From the NCBI RefSeq assembly GCF_000744785.1, contig NZ_JQMO01000002.1, positions 1,302,001 to 1,366,000 of the forward strand: a stretch of DNA of 64,000 bases, in the 5' to 3' direction. Source of the stretch: Kitasatospora azatica KCTC 9699. Lineage in GTDB: Bacteria; Actinomycetota; Actinomycetes; Streptomycetales; Streptomycetaceae. The translations under genes and the position numbers were made by a program. Below, one piece after another: positions 30,359 through 44,091 of the stretch. The notes beneath the pieces are model-generated. The model ran no database searches and was not told where the DNA came from. It was given only the letters and a program-made list of their open reading frames with translations. Each line of letters begins with the position of its first letter. Position 1 is the stretch's first letter.

Positions 30359-31525
30359 TCACCGCGATCGGAGGCCCAGCACGAGATCGCGCGGCAGGCC
30401 GTGGGTGTCGTGGAGGTAGTGGAAGTCCTCCTCGGTCAGCGGGCCCCGGAATCGGGGACGGGCCAGTACCTGCCGGCCCCGCTCCAGCAGCCGACCGAAT
30501 CGGCGCTCCTCCTCGAGCAGCACCTTGCGCACGAGGTCGGGATCCCCGTCCTGACGGAAGTGGTCCAGGGTGTGCTGGATCAGCTCGCTCGGCAGGTCTT
30601 CGAGGCCGCGTGACGGGTCGTCGCGCCGCAGCACGGTGAGCACCCGGCGGACCAGCCGGCGCAGCACGTAGCCGCGGCCGGTGTTGGCCGGGCGCACCCC
30701 GTCGCCGATCACCACGACGGCCGAGCGCAGGTGGTCGCAGACCAGCCGCAGTGACGGGTTGTCCAGGTGCCACAGGGCCGGCACGATCCGGCGCCAGGGG
30801 TCGAAGACGTCGCACTCGAACACCGACCGCCGGCCCTGCAGCAGGCAGGCCAGCCGTTCCAGGCCGAGGCCGGTGTCGACGTTGCGTTGCGGAAGCGGCA
30901 CGAGAGAGCCGTCGACCAGCCGTCGATGGCGCATCATCACGTGGTTCCACACCTCCACCCAGCGCTCGTCGCCGGTCGGCGTGGACTCCGGCGGGGTGTC
31001 GCCGGTCCACAGGAAGATCTCCGAGTCGGGGCCGCAGGGGCCGGTCGGTCCGTTGGACCACCAGTTGTCCTCGACGGTGAGCTCCACCGGCACCCCGCGC
31101 TCCTGCCACAACTCCAACGAAGCCGTGTCGGGACCGGTCTGGTCATCGCCGCCGAAGACCGTGACGTGGAGCAGCCCCGGATCGACACCGAACCCCTCGG
31201 TGAGCAGTCCGTAGCCCCAGTCGAGGCTCAACGGGCCCTCGTAGTCGCCGAGCGACCAGGTACCGAGCATCTCGAAGACGGTCAGATGGGTGTTGTCGCC
31301 GACCTCCTCGAGGTCCGTGGTGCGCAGACAGCGCTGCACATTGACCAGCCGCCTGCCCAGGGGGTGTGGGCGCCCCTCCAGGTACGGGGTGAGCGGGTGC
31401 ATGCCCGAGGTGGTGAAGAGCACCGGGTCGCCGGGCGGCGGCAGCAGGGTCGAGCCGGTGATCCGGCGGTGGCCGCGCTCCTCGAAGTACTCGAGGAACG
31501 TGCGGACGATCTGATCGGTGTTCAC
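30359..31525 (-). CDS. Alanyl-tRNA synthetase-like protein, catalytic core only
   Basis: A 388-residue class II synthetase paralogue. Class II motifs and AlaRS signatures are clear: LLPPPGDPVLFTTSGMHPL, VQRCLRTTDLEEVGDNTH, VFEMLGTWSLGDY, GPTGPCGPDSEIFLW, NVDTGLGLERLA and GRGYVLRRLVRR. It stops after the aminoacylation domain: the editing domain and C-Ala domain of about 870-residue AlaRS are absent. Either it makes Ala-tRNA by a minimal route or it activates alanine or another substrate for a different reaction. GTG 31525 has an AAGGAG site. A Thr/Ala-rich leader peptide and hairpin precede it, and argC follows 91 bp downstream. Confidence 0.9.
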   Translation of the reverse strand: MNTDQIVRTFLEYFEERGHRRITGSTLLPPPGDPVLFTTSGMHPLTPYLEGRPHPLGRRLVNVQRCLRTTDLEEVGDNTHLTVFEMLGTWSLGDYEGPLSLDWGYGLLTEGFGVDPGLLHVTVFGGDDQTGPDTASLELWQERGVPVELTVEDNWWSNGPTGPCGPDSEIFLWTGDTPPESTPTGDERWVEVWNHVMMRHRRLVDGSLVPLPQRNVDTGLGLERLACLLQGRRSVFECDVFDPWRRIVPALWHLDNPSLRLVCDHLRSAVVVIGDGVRPANTGRGYVLRRLVRRVLTVLRRDDPSRGLEDLPSELIQHTLDHFRQDGDPDLVRKVLLEEERRFGRLLERGRQVLARPRFRGPLTEEDFHYLHDTHGLPRDLVLGLRSR

Positions 31526-31610
31526 GGGGTGGCTCCTTCGCATGCGCAGCGGGGAGGCACCGGAGAACGGTCCACACGATCGTCGGAACCGGGGCGGGAA
31601 CGCCAAGGAA

Positions 31611-31641
31611 CCACCGGCAGACCGTTTCCGGTCGCCGGTGG
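31611..31641 (-). promoter_or_regulatory. Attenuator-like hairpin between leader peptide and alaS-like gene
   Basis: On the minus strand, the arms CCACCGGC and GCCGGTGG flank GACCG-GAAA-CGGTC, giving a 13-bp stem with one bulged base and a GAAA tetraloop. TTCCTT follows. It lies 14 nt after the leader-peptide stop and 85 nt before the alaS-like start, the usual place for a transcription attenuator. Confidence 0.55.
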
Positions 31642-31655
31642 GAAGTGGGGGTACG

Positions 31656-31724
31656 TCAGGCGGCGGCAACCGGCGAGCTGGTCGCTCGCGCGGTCGCGGT
31701 GGTGCTTCGGCCTGTGACGTTCAT
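31656..31724 (-). CDS. Thr/Ala-rich 22-residue leader peptide (putative)
   Basis: A short frame, MNVTGRSTTATARATSSPVA then AA-stop, with 6 Thr and 7 Ala of 22 residues, ending in three alanine codons. It sits upstream of an alanyl-tRNA synthetase-like gene, with a strong hairpin between, as in ribosome-mediated attenuation. A GGTGG sequence is the only ribosome-site candidate, so translation is not proven. Confidence 0.4.
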   Translation of the reverse strand: MNVTGRSTTATARATSSPVAAA

Positions 31725-31781
31725 GCCACCAAGGTTAACGCCCCCGGAGCCCGCGGTCACCCGATTTGCCACCAGGCTCAG

Positions 31782-35040
<3,259 letters not shown>

Positions 35041-35044
<4 letters not shown>

Positions 35045-36186
35045 CCACGCTCGACCTGACCGGCCTGACCACCCGCCCGGCCCAGGTCTGGGGCGGCGTC
35101 CGACTGGTCCCGCTGGTGCGCGAGGAGCCGATCGCCGACCTGCGGCTGCATCACGAGCTCTACGGCGAGGAGACCGGCCTGGTCGACCTCGGCCGGCGCC
35201 AGACCTACCTCTCGTACATCCCGCACGGCTTCGTCGCCGACTGGACCGGCGACGGCAGCCCGGCGGCGGCGTACGGCACCCAGGTGCTGTCCTCCGACGA
35301 GGAGCGGGCGCGGCCGGCGAGCATGCCGCTGCGGGTGCACCACCGGCTGGCCCGCCGCACGGCCAAGCACCGGCTGCGCTTCCTGCCGCTGCACCTCGCC
35401 CTGGAGGGCTACCTCGCGCTGCACTTCGGCGGCCCGACGATCAGGTGGCAGGAGTGGTCCCAGCGCGCGGTGCGGCAGGGGCTCTCGCCGCGGGCGGAGG
35501 AGGCCTACAGTGGCGCCGAGGTCCAGGGGCTGGCGGACGCGCTGCGGGTGTTCGAGATCCATCCGGACCAGTGCGGGATGGTCGTGCACGTCGGCGACGC
35601 GCTCGCCGCCGCCTTCGCGGTGCCGCACCCGGGCGACTACCGCGCGCTGCACCCGACCCTGGTGCAGGACCTCTACGGCGAACTGATCCACCACTACGGG
35701 ACGCTGATGCCGGCGGTGCCGGACTTCCGGGCGCAGCTGCCGAGTGCGGGCGTCAACTCGCTGACCGAGCTGCGGGCGGCGGCCGAGCGGGCGGAGCAGG
35801 CCTGGGCGCGGTTCCACGACGGCACGATGGCGGGCGGCCTGCTGGACGCCGAGTACCGCTCGCAGCGGGTCTACCGGATGGGCCGCTTCACCCTCGACCG
35901 TCTGCTGCCGTCCTTCCGGCCCAAGCAGGAGAACCACATCGGGGAGACGATCACCGACCAGGCCGGCCGGGTCGCCTACCTCAAGACCTTCCGTCTCTCC
36001 GAGAGCCAGGTGCGCCGCGGCCACCTGCTCGACAAGCTGGCCGAACAGGACTGGCACCTCGGCCGCACGGCTGCGGAACTCGGGATCACCGAGCCGCAGT
36101 TGGGGATGCGGCTGGAGGCGGCCGGGTTCGGTTCGCTGCTGCGCCAGGACGTCCTGGACGGGTACCGCAAGCGGGCCCGCGGCTGA
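35041..36186 (+). CDS. ARPP-1-like protein with C-terminal Fis-type HTH
   Basis: A 381-residue partner of the TROVE-like gene. The N-terminus (VWGGVRLVPLVREEPIADLRL) and RQTYLSYIPHGFVADW resemble the ARPP-1 (DUF6569) domain described in RNA-repair and conflict contexts. The C-terminal about 55 residues (LAEQDWHLGRTAAELGITEP, LGMRLEAAGF) look like a Fis/NtrC-type helix-turn-helix. It may be a regulator or an RNA/DNA-binding effector of the pair. A strong bidirectional terminator follows at 36191-36229. The ARPP-1 call is from memory and not certain. Confidence 0.6.
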
Positions 36187-36190
36187 TCCG

Positions 36191-36229
36191 GCGGTGCCCC
36201 CGGTCCGACGCACGGACCGGGGGCACCGC
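36191..36229. terminator. Bidirectional terminator between the TROVE-like operon and argG
   Basis: A perfect 17-bp stem (36191-36207 with 36213-36229) and 5-nt loop, only 5 bp after the ARPP-1-like stop and 20 bp from the convergent argG stop. Confidence 0.85.
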
Positions 36230-36248
36230 TGCTTCGCTTCCGGACGGG

Positions 36249-37734
<1,486 letters not shown>

Positions 37735-37794
37735 ACGCTCCCAGCGGCCGGCTTCCGGGAGCGGAGCGTCCGGGGGGCGCCGTAGCCCCGCCGC

Positions 37795-38979
37795 TCAGCG
37801 CTTGACCGCCCGCAGGATCACGAACTTCGGGTTGCCGGTCACTGTTTGGCAGTTGCCGAAGAGGCGGCGGAGTTTGACGTGGTAGCCGAGGTGGCGGTTG
37901 CCGACGACCCAGAGTTCGCCCCCGGGGCGCAGGGCGCGGCGGGCTCCGGTGAACATCCGCCAGGCGCTGGCGTCGGTGGTGGCCTGGTGGGAGTGGAAGG
38001 GCGGGTTGTTGAGGACCAGGTCGACGGAGTCGGTGGGGACGGCGGCCAGGGCGTCGCCGGCCAGGAACTCGGCGCGGGCCTCGGGGGCGGTGTTGGCGCG
38101 GAAGGTGGCCTCGGCGGAGGCGACGGCCTGGAAGGACTCGTCGATGAAGAGCAGCTCGGCCTGCGGGTTGGCGAGTGCGGCGGCGGTGCCGACCACGCCG
38201 TTGCCGCAGCCCAGGTCCACCACCCGCTCCGGGCCCTGGCGGGCGGGCAGGTGCTGGAGCAGGAAGCGGGTGCCGATGTCCAGGCGGTCGGCGCAGAAGA
38301 CGCCGGCCAGGTTGGTGACGGTCCGTCCGGAGACCGGGCCGATGCCCTCGGGCAGCGGGTAGCGCAGCGGCCACGGGTTGGCGGGGCGGGCGAGGACCGG
38401 GTCGGGCGTGCTGAAGATCAGCCGGGCCTTCTTGGCGGCGAGCGAGGTGCGGGTGGGGCCGACCAGCTGCTCGAAGAGCCGCAGGGTGGAGTTGTGGATC
38501 TCGGTGACCATGCCGGTGCCGATCACCACGCTGTCCTGGTGCAGGGCGGGGGCCAGCCGGTGCAGCTGGTCCTCCAGCAGGGCGAGGCTCTTCGGGACCC
38601 GGACCAGCAGCACGTCGATCCGCTCCGGCGGCGCTTCGGTGCTGGTGAGCAGGTGGACGGCGGTCTCGGGGACGCCGTTGCGGACCAGGTTGGCGCGGGT
38701 GGCCTGCCGGCCGAGGTAGGAGTCGGTGATCTGGACCAGCCGGGCAGCCTGGCCGAGCCCGTCGGGTCGGGCTGACGAGAGCGCCGTCGCGAGTGCACCC
38801 CAGCGGTCGCCGAGCACCACCACGGTGCCGGTCAACGGGACGGCCGGCGCGTCGGTGTCGCCGTGCAGGTGGCGCAGCAGGTACTCGTCGGCGGCGTCCC
38901 AGGCGCGCAGCTGCTCGCGCGGGTCCTCGGGGAAGCGGGTGAGCCGGAATTCGCCCCATGACGTGGTGAAACAGTTCAT
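37795..38979 (-). CDS. RlmG/RsmC-type 23S/16S rRNA guanine methyltransferase
   Basis: A 394-residue two-domain methyltransferase. The N-terminal domain lacks catalytic motifs. The C-terminal Rossmann domain has VVDLGCGNGVVGTAAAL (SAM site) and LVLNNPPFHSH, the NPPF motif of m2G-forming N-methyltransferases such as RlmG and RsmC. The size fits RlmG (about 380). The target guanosine is inferred from family only. Monocistronic; the 107-bp gap to the hydrolase gene shows no clear signal. Confidence 0.87.
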   Translation of the reverse strand: MNCFTTSWGEFRLTRFPEDPREQLRAWDAADEYLLRHLHGDTDAPAVPLTGTVVVLGDRWGALATALSSARPDGLGQAARLVQITDSYLGRQATRANLVRNGVPETAVHLLTSTEAPPERIDVLLVRVPKSLALLEDQLHRLAPALHQDSVVIGTGMVTEIHNSTLRLFEQLVGPTRTSLAAKKARLIFSTPDPVLARPANPWPLRYPLPEGIGPVSGRTVTNLAGVFCADRLDIGTRFLLQHLPARQGPERVVDLGCGNGVVGTAAALANPQAELLFIDESFQAVASAEATFRANTAPEARAEFLAGDALAAVPTDSVDLVLNNPPFHSHQATTDASAWRMFTGARRALRPGGELWVVGNRHLGYHVKLRRLFGNCQTVTGNPKFVILRAVKR

Positions 38980-39086
38980 CGTGCGCCCAGGCTAGCCGGT
39001 CCGCCTACCGGGAATTGTCGGACCCGGCTGCGAGGATCCGTGGTGGAGAACCGAGGAGCCGTCATCCACTCCGCAGGGAGCGCATC

Positions 39087-40286
39087 ATGGGATTCCACAA
39101 GGCACGACTGGACCGTCTGCACGACGCCCTGGCCGGCCATGTCGAGCGCGGCGGGGTGCCCGGCCTGGTCGGGCTGGTCGCGGTGGGCGACGAGGTGCAC
39201 GTCGAGGCGATCGGCAAGCGTTCGGTGGGCGGCGGGCCGGTCGGGCGGGACACGCTGTTCCGGATCGCGTCGATGACCAAACCGGTCACCGCCGTCGCCA
39301 CCATGATCCTGCTGGAGGAGTGCCGGCTGCGGCTGGACGACCCGGTGGACGAGCTGCTGCCCGAGCTGGCGAACCGCCGGGTGCTGCGCGCGGTGGACGG
39401 GCCGCTGGACGACACCGTGCCGGCCGAGCGCCCGATCACCGTGCGCGATCTGCTGACCTTCCGGATGGGCACCGGCATCCTGATGGTGCCGCCCGGCAGC
39501 TACCCCATCCAGCGGGCGATGGACGCGCTCGACCTCGGCCAGGGCCTGCCGCAGCCGTCCGTGGTGCCGGAGCCCGAGGAGTGGCTGCGTCGGTTCTCCA
39601 CCCTCCCGCTGATGTACCAGCCGGGTGAGCGCTGGGTCTACAACACGGGCAGCGACCTGCTCGGGGTGCTGATCGCCCGGGCCTGCGGCCGGCCCTTCGA
39701 GGTGTTCCTGCGGGAGCGGGTCTTCGAGCCGCTGGGCATGAAGGACACCGCCTTCTCGGTGCCGGCCGACCAGCTGGACCGATTCGCCACGGCCTACTGG
39801 AACGACCCCGCCACCGGCGAACTCGCCGTCTTCGACGAGGCCGCCGGCGGTCAGTGGGCCACTCCCCCGGCCTTCCCGGCCGGCGCCGCCGGGCTGGTCT
39901 CCACGGTGGACGACTTCCTGGCGTTCAGCCGGATGCTGCTGGGCGGTGGGCGCTTCGCGGGCGAGAGGATCATCTCCCGGGCCGCCGTCGAGCTGCTGAG
40001 CAGTGATCAGCTGACGGCGGACCAGAAGGCCAGGTCCAGCCTGGATCCCGGGTTCTTCGACACCAACGGCTGGGGCTTCGGCGTCGCGGTGGTCACCCGG
40101 CGGACCGGGCTGGGCCACCCGGTGGGCCAGTACGGCTGGAACGGGGGCCTGGGCACCTCCTGGGGCGTGGACCCGGCCGGCGGGGTGATCGGGGTGCTGC
40201 TGACCCAGCGCCTGTTCAGCTCGCCGGTGCTGCCGCTGGTGCACCAGGACTTCTGGACCTCGGCCTACCAGGCGCTGGATCAGTGA
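39087..40286 (+). CDS. Serine hydrolase of the beta-lactamase (class C) family
   Basis: A 399-residue protein with the SMTK (SxxK) catalytic serine at about residues 67-70, YNTG (YxN-like) at about 190, and no signal peptide, so it is probably an intracellular esterase or DD-peptidase-like hydrolase rather than a secreted beta-lactamase. ATG 39087 (MGFHKARLDR) follows a GGGAG site. Substrate unknown. Confidence 0.85.
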   Translation: MGFHKARLDRLHDALAGHVERGGVPGLVGLVAVGDEVHVEAIGKRSVGGGPVGRDTLFRIASMTKPVTAVATMILLEECRLRLDDPVDELLPELANRRVLRAVDGPLDDTVPAERPITVRDLLTFRMGTGILMVPPGSYPIQRAMDALDLGQGLPQPSVVPEPEEWLRRFSTLPLMYQPGERWVYNTGSDLLGVLIARACGRPFEVFLRERVFEPLGMKDTAFSVPADQLDRFATAYWNDPATGELAVFDEAAGGQWATPPAFPAGAAGLVSTVDDFLAFSRMLLGGGRFAGERIISRAAVELLSSDQLTADQKARSSLDPGFFDTNGWGFGVAVVTRRTGLGHPVGQYGWNGGLGTSWGVDPAGGVIGVLLTQRLFSSPVLPLVHQDFWTSAYQALDQ

Positions 40287-40290
40287 TCCG

Positions 40291-41798
40291 TCAGCTCGGC
40301 AGCGTCCAGGACTGGTTGGCGCCGCCGCCGCAGTCCCAGATCTGCAGCCGGGTGCCGTTGGCGGAGCTCGGTCCGGTGGCGTCCAGGCAGCGGCCGGACT
40401 GCGGGTTGACCAGCTGGTGCGAGGCGGTGGCGGTCCACTGCTGGGCGCCGGTGCCGTTGCAGTCGTAGAGCTGGGTCTGGGTGCCGTTGGCGGTGCCGGC
40501 CGCGGTCACGTCCAGGCACTTGCCGAGAGCCCGCAGGGTGCCGTCGCCCGGCACCGTCCACTGCTGGGCGTTGGTGCCGTTGCAGTCGTAGAGCTGGACG
40601 GCGGTGCCGTTGGCGGAGTTGGCGCCGGCCACGTCCACGCACTTGCCGCCGTAGCCGGTGATCGCGCCCGTCGAGCTGGGCGGCTGGGTGCCGCCGGTGA
40701 GGGCGTTGAAGGTGCGGGTGAACTGGTACTGGCTCTGCGGGGTGCCGCTGCAGGTGTCGGAGAGGGTGCCGGTACTGGCGCACGCCTGGTCGCGGCCGAG
40801 CGCCCAGAAGGCCAGCTCCTGGATGCCGTTGGCGGCGGCGAAGGATTCCAGGGTGCTCGCGTTGGCGGTGCTGAACACCTCGTTGGTGCTGTCGTTCACC
40901 CCGATCATCGGGGTGTTGCCCTCCATCGCCCAGAGCTGGGCGGAGCTCTTGCCGGTCCAGATCTGGCCGAGCTGGCCGAGCAAGGCGGTGGCCGCGTCGG
41001 TGGCGGCCTTGCCCATGTCCAGGGTGGCGCCGTAGTCCATGGTCATGATGTTGACCAGGTTGACGTTGAGACCGCGGCTCTTGGCGTTGTTGAGCAGGCT
41101 CAGCGAGTTGGACTCCAGGCCGGTCGGGTTGACGGGCAGCGTGTAGTCCACGGCGAGGGTGCGGCCGGCGGCGGCGTACTGCTGCTGGAGCGCGGCCAGG
41201 GCCTGGTTGCGGCGGTCGTTGGCGGTGGTGTCGTTGAGCGCGGCGCCCTCGATGTCGAGGTCGATCCGGGTCAGGTTGAGCGTGTCCACCACCCGCTGGT
41301 ACTGGGCTTCGAGCGCGGAGACGCTGGTGCAGGCCTGGCCCAGCTCGGTGCCGGCCGCGCCGCCGAAGGAGGCGATGACGTCGCCGCCGGCCGCCCGCAG
41401 GCTGTTGATGGCGCTCTGCCAGCCGGCGTCGGCGATGGAGGTGTTGCCGTTGAAGGTGGCGTTGCAGCTGCCGTCGCTGATCACGAAGGCGAGCGTGTAG
41501 TACTTCAGGCCGGTGGCGGAGCGGATGGTGGCCATCGCCGAGGCCGAGTTCCAGGTCTCCAGGTACGGGGCGGCGTAGTGGGCGGGGAAACCGGGGCCGG
41601 GGTTGGCGTTCGCGGCGGCGGCCTGCGCCTGGGGGCGGCGAGGGCGGCGGGCGCTGCGGGGGCGGCAGGGGCGGCGGGGGCGGCAGGGGCGGCGGGGGCG
41701 GCAGGGGCGGCGGGGGCGGCAGGGGCGGCGCCGGCTTGAGGGACGGCGGCGAGCAGCAGTCCGGCCGCTGCGGTGAGGCCGAGCAGGGGGCGAAACAC
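40291..41798 (-). CDS. Secreted GH18 chitinase with ricin-type lectin domain, frame broken
   Basis: The catalytic GH18 domain has TRIDLDIEGA (DxxDxDxE proton donor), VNIMTMDYGA and YTLAFVISDGSC. The C-terminal ricin-type (CBM13) domain has three QxW-like repeats (QQWTVPGD, QQWTATAS, QSWTLPS). The N-terminal signal peptide (MFRPLLGLTAAAGLLLAAV, ending AGAAPA) is in another frame starting GTG 41798 with a GGAGGAG site. Adding one C to the five-C run at 41631-41635 (G on the plus strand) joins signal, Ala/Pro linker and enzyme. Either an error or a slippage-broken gene. A DasR-like site lies upstream. Confidence 0.85.
41661..41730. repeat. 18-bp tandem repeats in the chitinase linker
   Basis: About 3.9 copies of ggcggcaggggcggcggg (units at 41661, 41679, 41697, 41715) encode an Ala/Pro linker between signal peptide and enzyme. 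Confidence 0.8.
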
Positions 41799-41907
41799 AG
41801 TGAACTCCTCCAGCTTCGTGGGGGAACAGCTTGGGGGCGAGCCTCTTGCGTTCAGAAGATGAAGACGGCCATGCGCCCGTCCAGGGTCGCCCGGCGGGCA
41901 ACCCTGG

Positions 41908-41921
41908 ACTGGTCTGGACCT
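41908..41921 (-). promoter_or_regulatory. DasR-responsive element-like site before the chitinase gene
   Basis: ACTGGTCTGGACCT matches most of the dre consensus (A[C/G]TGGTCTAGACCA). It is 110 bp upstream of the chitinase start, where chitin-utilisation genes of streptomycetes often carry it. One arm differs at two positions. Confidence 0.5.
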
Positions 41922-41992
41922 TTTTCTGAGACGTGAAGTTATGGGCGCTGAGGAGAGCGCGTCAAGCCCCCGTCACTACAGAAGCCGAAGGA

Positions 41993-43156
41993 TCACTCGG
42001 GAAGCAGCAGGTTGACGTCCCCGAACTCGTGCCAGAGGTAACGGTGCGTCAACGCCTCGCGGTAGCACAGCTCGAGCAGCGGACGCCCCGCGATCGCCTC
42101 CAGCATCAGCAGGTGCGAGGCTCGCGGCTCGTGCCAGCCGGTGAGCAGACCGTCGACCAGCCGGACGCCGCGCTCGGGGGTCATCACCAGGTCGGTCCAG
42201 CCCTCGGCGGCCTGCGCACGACCGTCCGGCCCGACGGCCGACTCCAGCGCCCGAACCGCCGTGGTGCCGACCGCGATCACCCGCCCGCCGGTGGACCGGA
42301 CATGGTCCACCAGCCGGGCCGTGGGCTCCGGGACGGTGAACCGCTCCGGATACGGCGCCTCGTGCAACTCCGGGGAGGCGACGCCGGTGTGCAAGGTGAT
42401 CGGGGCCAGCAGGATCCCCCGCGCGACCAGGGCACTGACCAGGGCCGCCGTGAACGGCCGGGCGGCGCTGGGCATTTCGCTGCTGCCGGGCTCGGCGGCG
42501 AAGACCGTCTGGTAGGCCGAGATCGGCCAGTCGCGGTCCACGTAGCCGTACCGGATGGCCTTGCCGTGGCGGGCCAGGTAGGCGGTCGGCGGCGCGGGCA
42601 GCGCGAGCCGGGCGTACCAGAGGCGGGCGGTGCGGGGCTCGGTGAGGACGGCCTCGCCGCCGGCGGGGAGGGTCAGGCGCAGGCCCGGACGAGCCGGGGA
42701 CTCGGTGGGCGGCAGGTACTCGGTGGCACCGCCGGCGACCGGGCGGCGCAGCTCGACCAGGTGGGCGCCGCGAGGATCGGGGTGGGCCGAGGAGAGGTGC
42801 AGGGCGATCGGCTCGCCGTCCGGCAGCCGCGCGGGCAGCGCGGCCGGCAGGGTGGCCGAGTTGTTGACCACCAGCAGGTCGCCCGCGCGCAGCAGCTCGG
42901 GCAGCTCGGTGAAGGCGTGGTGCTCGGCGGTGGGCTGCTGGTCGGCTCCCCCGCGGCCGACCAGCAGCCGCACCCCGTCCCGGGCCAGCCCGCGCGCCTC
43001 GGCGGGGGCGTGGGCGGAGAGCTCGGGTGGCACGGTGAACTCGAGGCTCACGGTGTTCGCGGTGTTCGCGGTGTTCGCGGTGTTCGCGGTGTTCGCGGTG
43101 TTCGCAGTAGTCATGGTGTTCACGGTGTTCGAGGTGGCTGTCGACACGTCAGACAC
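41993..43156 (-). CDS. queA: S-adenosylmethionine:tRNA ribosyltransferase-isomerase (QueA-like)
   Basis: A 387-residue QueA homologue. Motifs are DLLVVNNSATLPAALPARL, VGTTAVRALESAVG, ITLHTGVASPE and HLLMLEAIAG, which match the enzyme that adds epoxycyclopentane-diol to 7-aminomethyl-deazaguanine tRNA. No other queuosine gene is in the window. The N-terminus carries six TAN tripeptides encoded by 9-bp repeats (43051-43104), so the true start may be at an internal Met or GTG; the SDR gene overlaps by 8 bp. Confidence 0.82.
   Translation of the reverse strand: MSDVSTATSNTVNTMTTANTANTANTANTANTANTVSLEFTVPPELSAHAPAEARGLARDGVRLLVGRGGADQQPTAEHHAFTELPELLRAGDLLVVNNSATLPAALPARLPDGEPIALHLSSAHPDPRGAHLVELRRPVAGGATEYLPPTESPARPGLRLTLPAGGEAVLTEPRTARLWYARLALPAPPTAYLARHGKAIRYGYVDRDWPISAYQTVFAAEPGSSEMPSAARPFTAALVSALVARGILLAPITLHTGVASPELHEAPYPERFTVPEPTARLVDHVRSTGGRVIAVGTTAVRALESAVGPDGRAQAAEGWTDLVMTPERGVRLVDGLLTGWHEPRASHLLMLEAIAGRPLLELCYREALTHRYLWHEFGDVNLLLPE
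43051..43104. repeat. Six 9-bp tandem repeats at the 5' end of queA
   Basis: cggtgttcg repeated six times exactly, encoding (TAN)6-like residues on the minus strand, just after the presumed queA start. Confidence 0.9.
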
Positions 43157-43982
43157 CCTGGTCGGCGGTCAACTCGGCGGCCGCGTAGCGTCCGGAGGCC
43201 GGTCGGTCCCGCAGCAGTACCCGGAAGGCGGGCACCACGGTGACCGGCAGCGGACGGTCGGAGATGTCCTCGCCCGGGAACGCCTCCTGGTGCATCCGGG
43301 TGCGCATGTCCCCCGGGTCGACGGCCCAGACCCGCAGCTCCGGCTCTTCCCGGGCCAGGATCGCCGAGGCGTGGTCGAGTGCCGCCTTCGCTGCGCCGTA
43401 GCCACCCCAGCCGGCGTACGGCTCCACGGCGGCGTCCGAGCTGAGGTTGATCACCGCGCCGCCGCGCGCCCGCAGCTGTGGCAGCACCAGCTGGGTGAGG
43501 GCGATCGGCGCGAGGACGTTGACCTCGAAGGTCTCCAGCAGACCGGGCAACGGGAACTCGGCCAGGCTCGGCATCGGCCCGCCCGCGAGGTCGTAGCCGG
43601 CCAGGGTGGAGGCGTTGTTGACGAGCAGCGTGGCGCCGCCGAGCTGGGCGGCGGCGTCCGCGAGTTCGGCGCGGTGGTCGTCGTCGACGACCGAGCCGGG
43701 GAGCGCCGCGATCTTGGTGTACGGGCTCAGCTCGGCCTCGGCGGCTGCGAGTGCGCCGGGGTCACGGGCGGTGATCACCAGCTGCCAGCCGTCCCGGGCG
43801 AGGGCGCGTGCCAGCTCGAGCCCGAGGCCGCGCGAGGCGCCGGTGATCACGGCCACGGGGGTGCTGGGGGATGCGGCGCTCGGGGATGCGGCGTTCGGGG
43901 ATGCGCTGTTCAGGGATGCGCTGTTCAGGGATGCGGTGTTCGGCGCGGACGGGTTCGGGGTGGAGTTCACGGTGCTGTTCAT
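43149..43982 (-). CDS. Short-chain dehydrogenase/reductase
   Basis: A 277-residue SDR. VAVITGASRGLGLELARAL (NAD(P) site), LLVNNAS, and NLSSDAAVEPYAGWGGYGAAK with the Ser-Tyr-Lys catalytic set. A 40-residue N-terminal tail rich in Ser/Asn/Ala/Pro, coded partly by 15-bp repeats, precedes the core. It overlaps queA by 8 nt in an operon. Substrate unknown. Confidence 0.87.
   Translation of the reverse strand: MNSTVNSTPNPSAPNTASLNSASLNSASPNAASPSAASPSTPVAVITGASRGLGLELARALARDGWQLVITARDPGALAAAEAELSPYTKIAALPGSVVDDDHRAELADAAAQLGGATLLVNNASTLAGYDLAGGPMPSLAEFPLPGLLETFEVNVLAPIALTQLVLPQLRARGGAVINLSSDAAVEPYAGWGGYGAAKAALDHASAILAREEPELRVWAVDPGDMRTRMHQEAFPGEDISDRPLPVTVVPAFRVLLRDRPASGRYAAAELTADQGV
43868..43942. 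repeat. Five 15-bp tandem repeats in the SDR N-terminus
   Basis: Five units of the type gggatgcgctgttca at 43868, 43883, 43898, 43913 and 43928, with small differences. They keep the SDR frame. Confidence 0.85.
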
Positions 43983-44091
43983 GACTGAACTCTCGCCCCG
44001 CGCGGGGTGGGCACGGATCGGGCGACGGGACGGGGACGGGATCGGGAATTGGGCTTAGGACGGAAGGTCTCGGTCGGTGGTCCTCGGGCGG

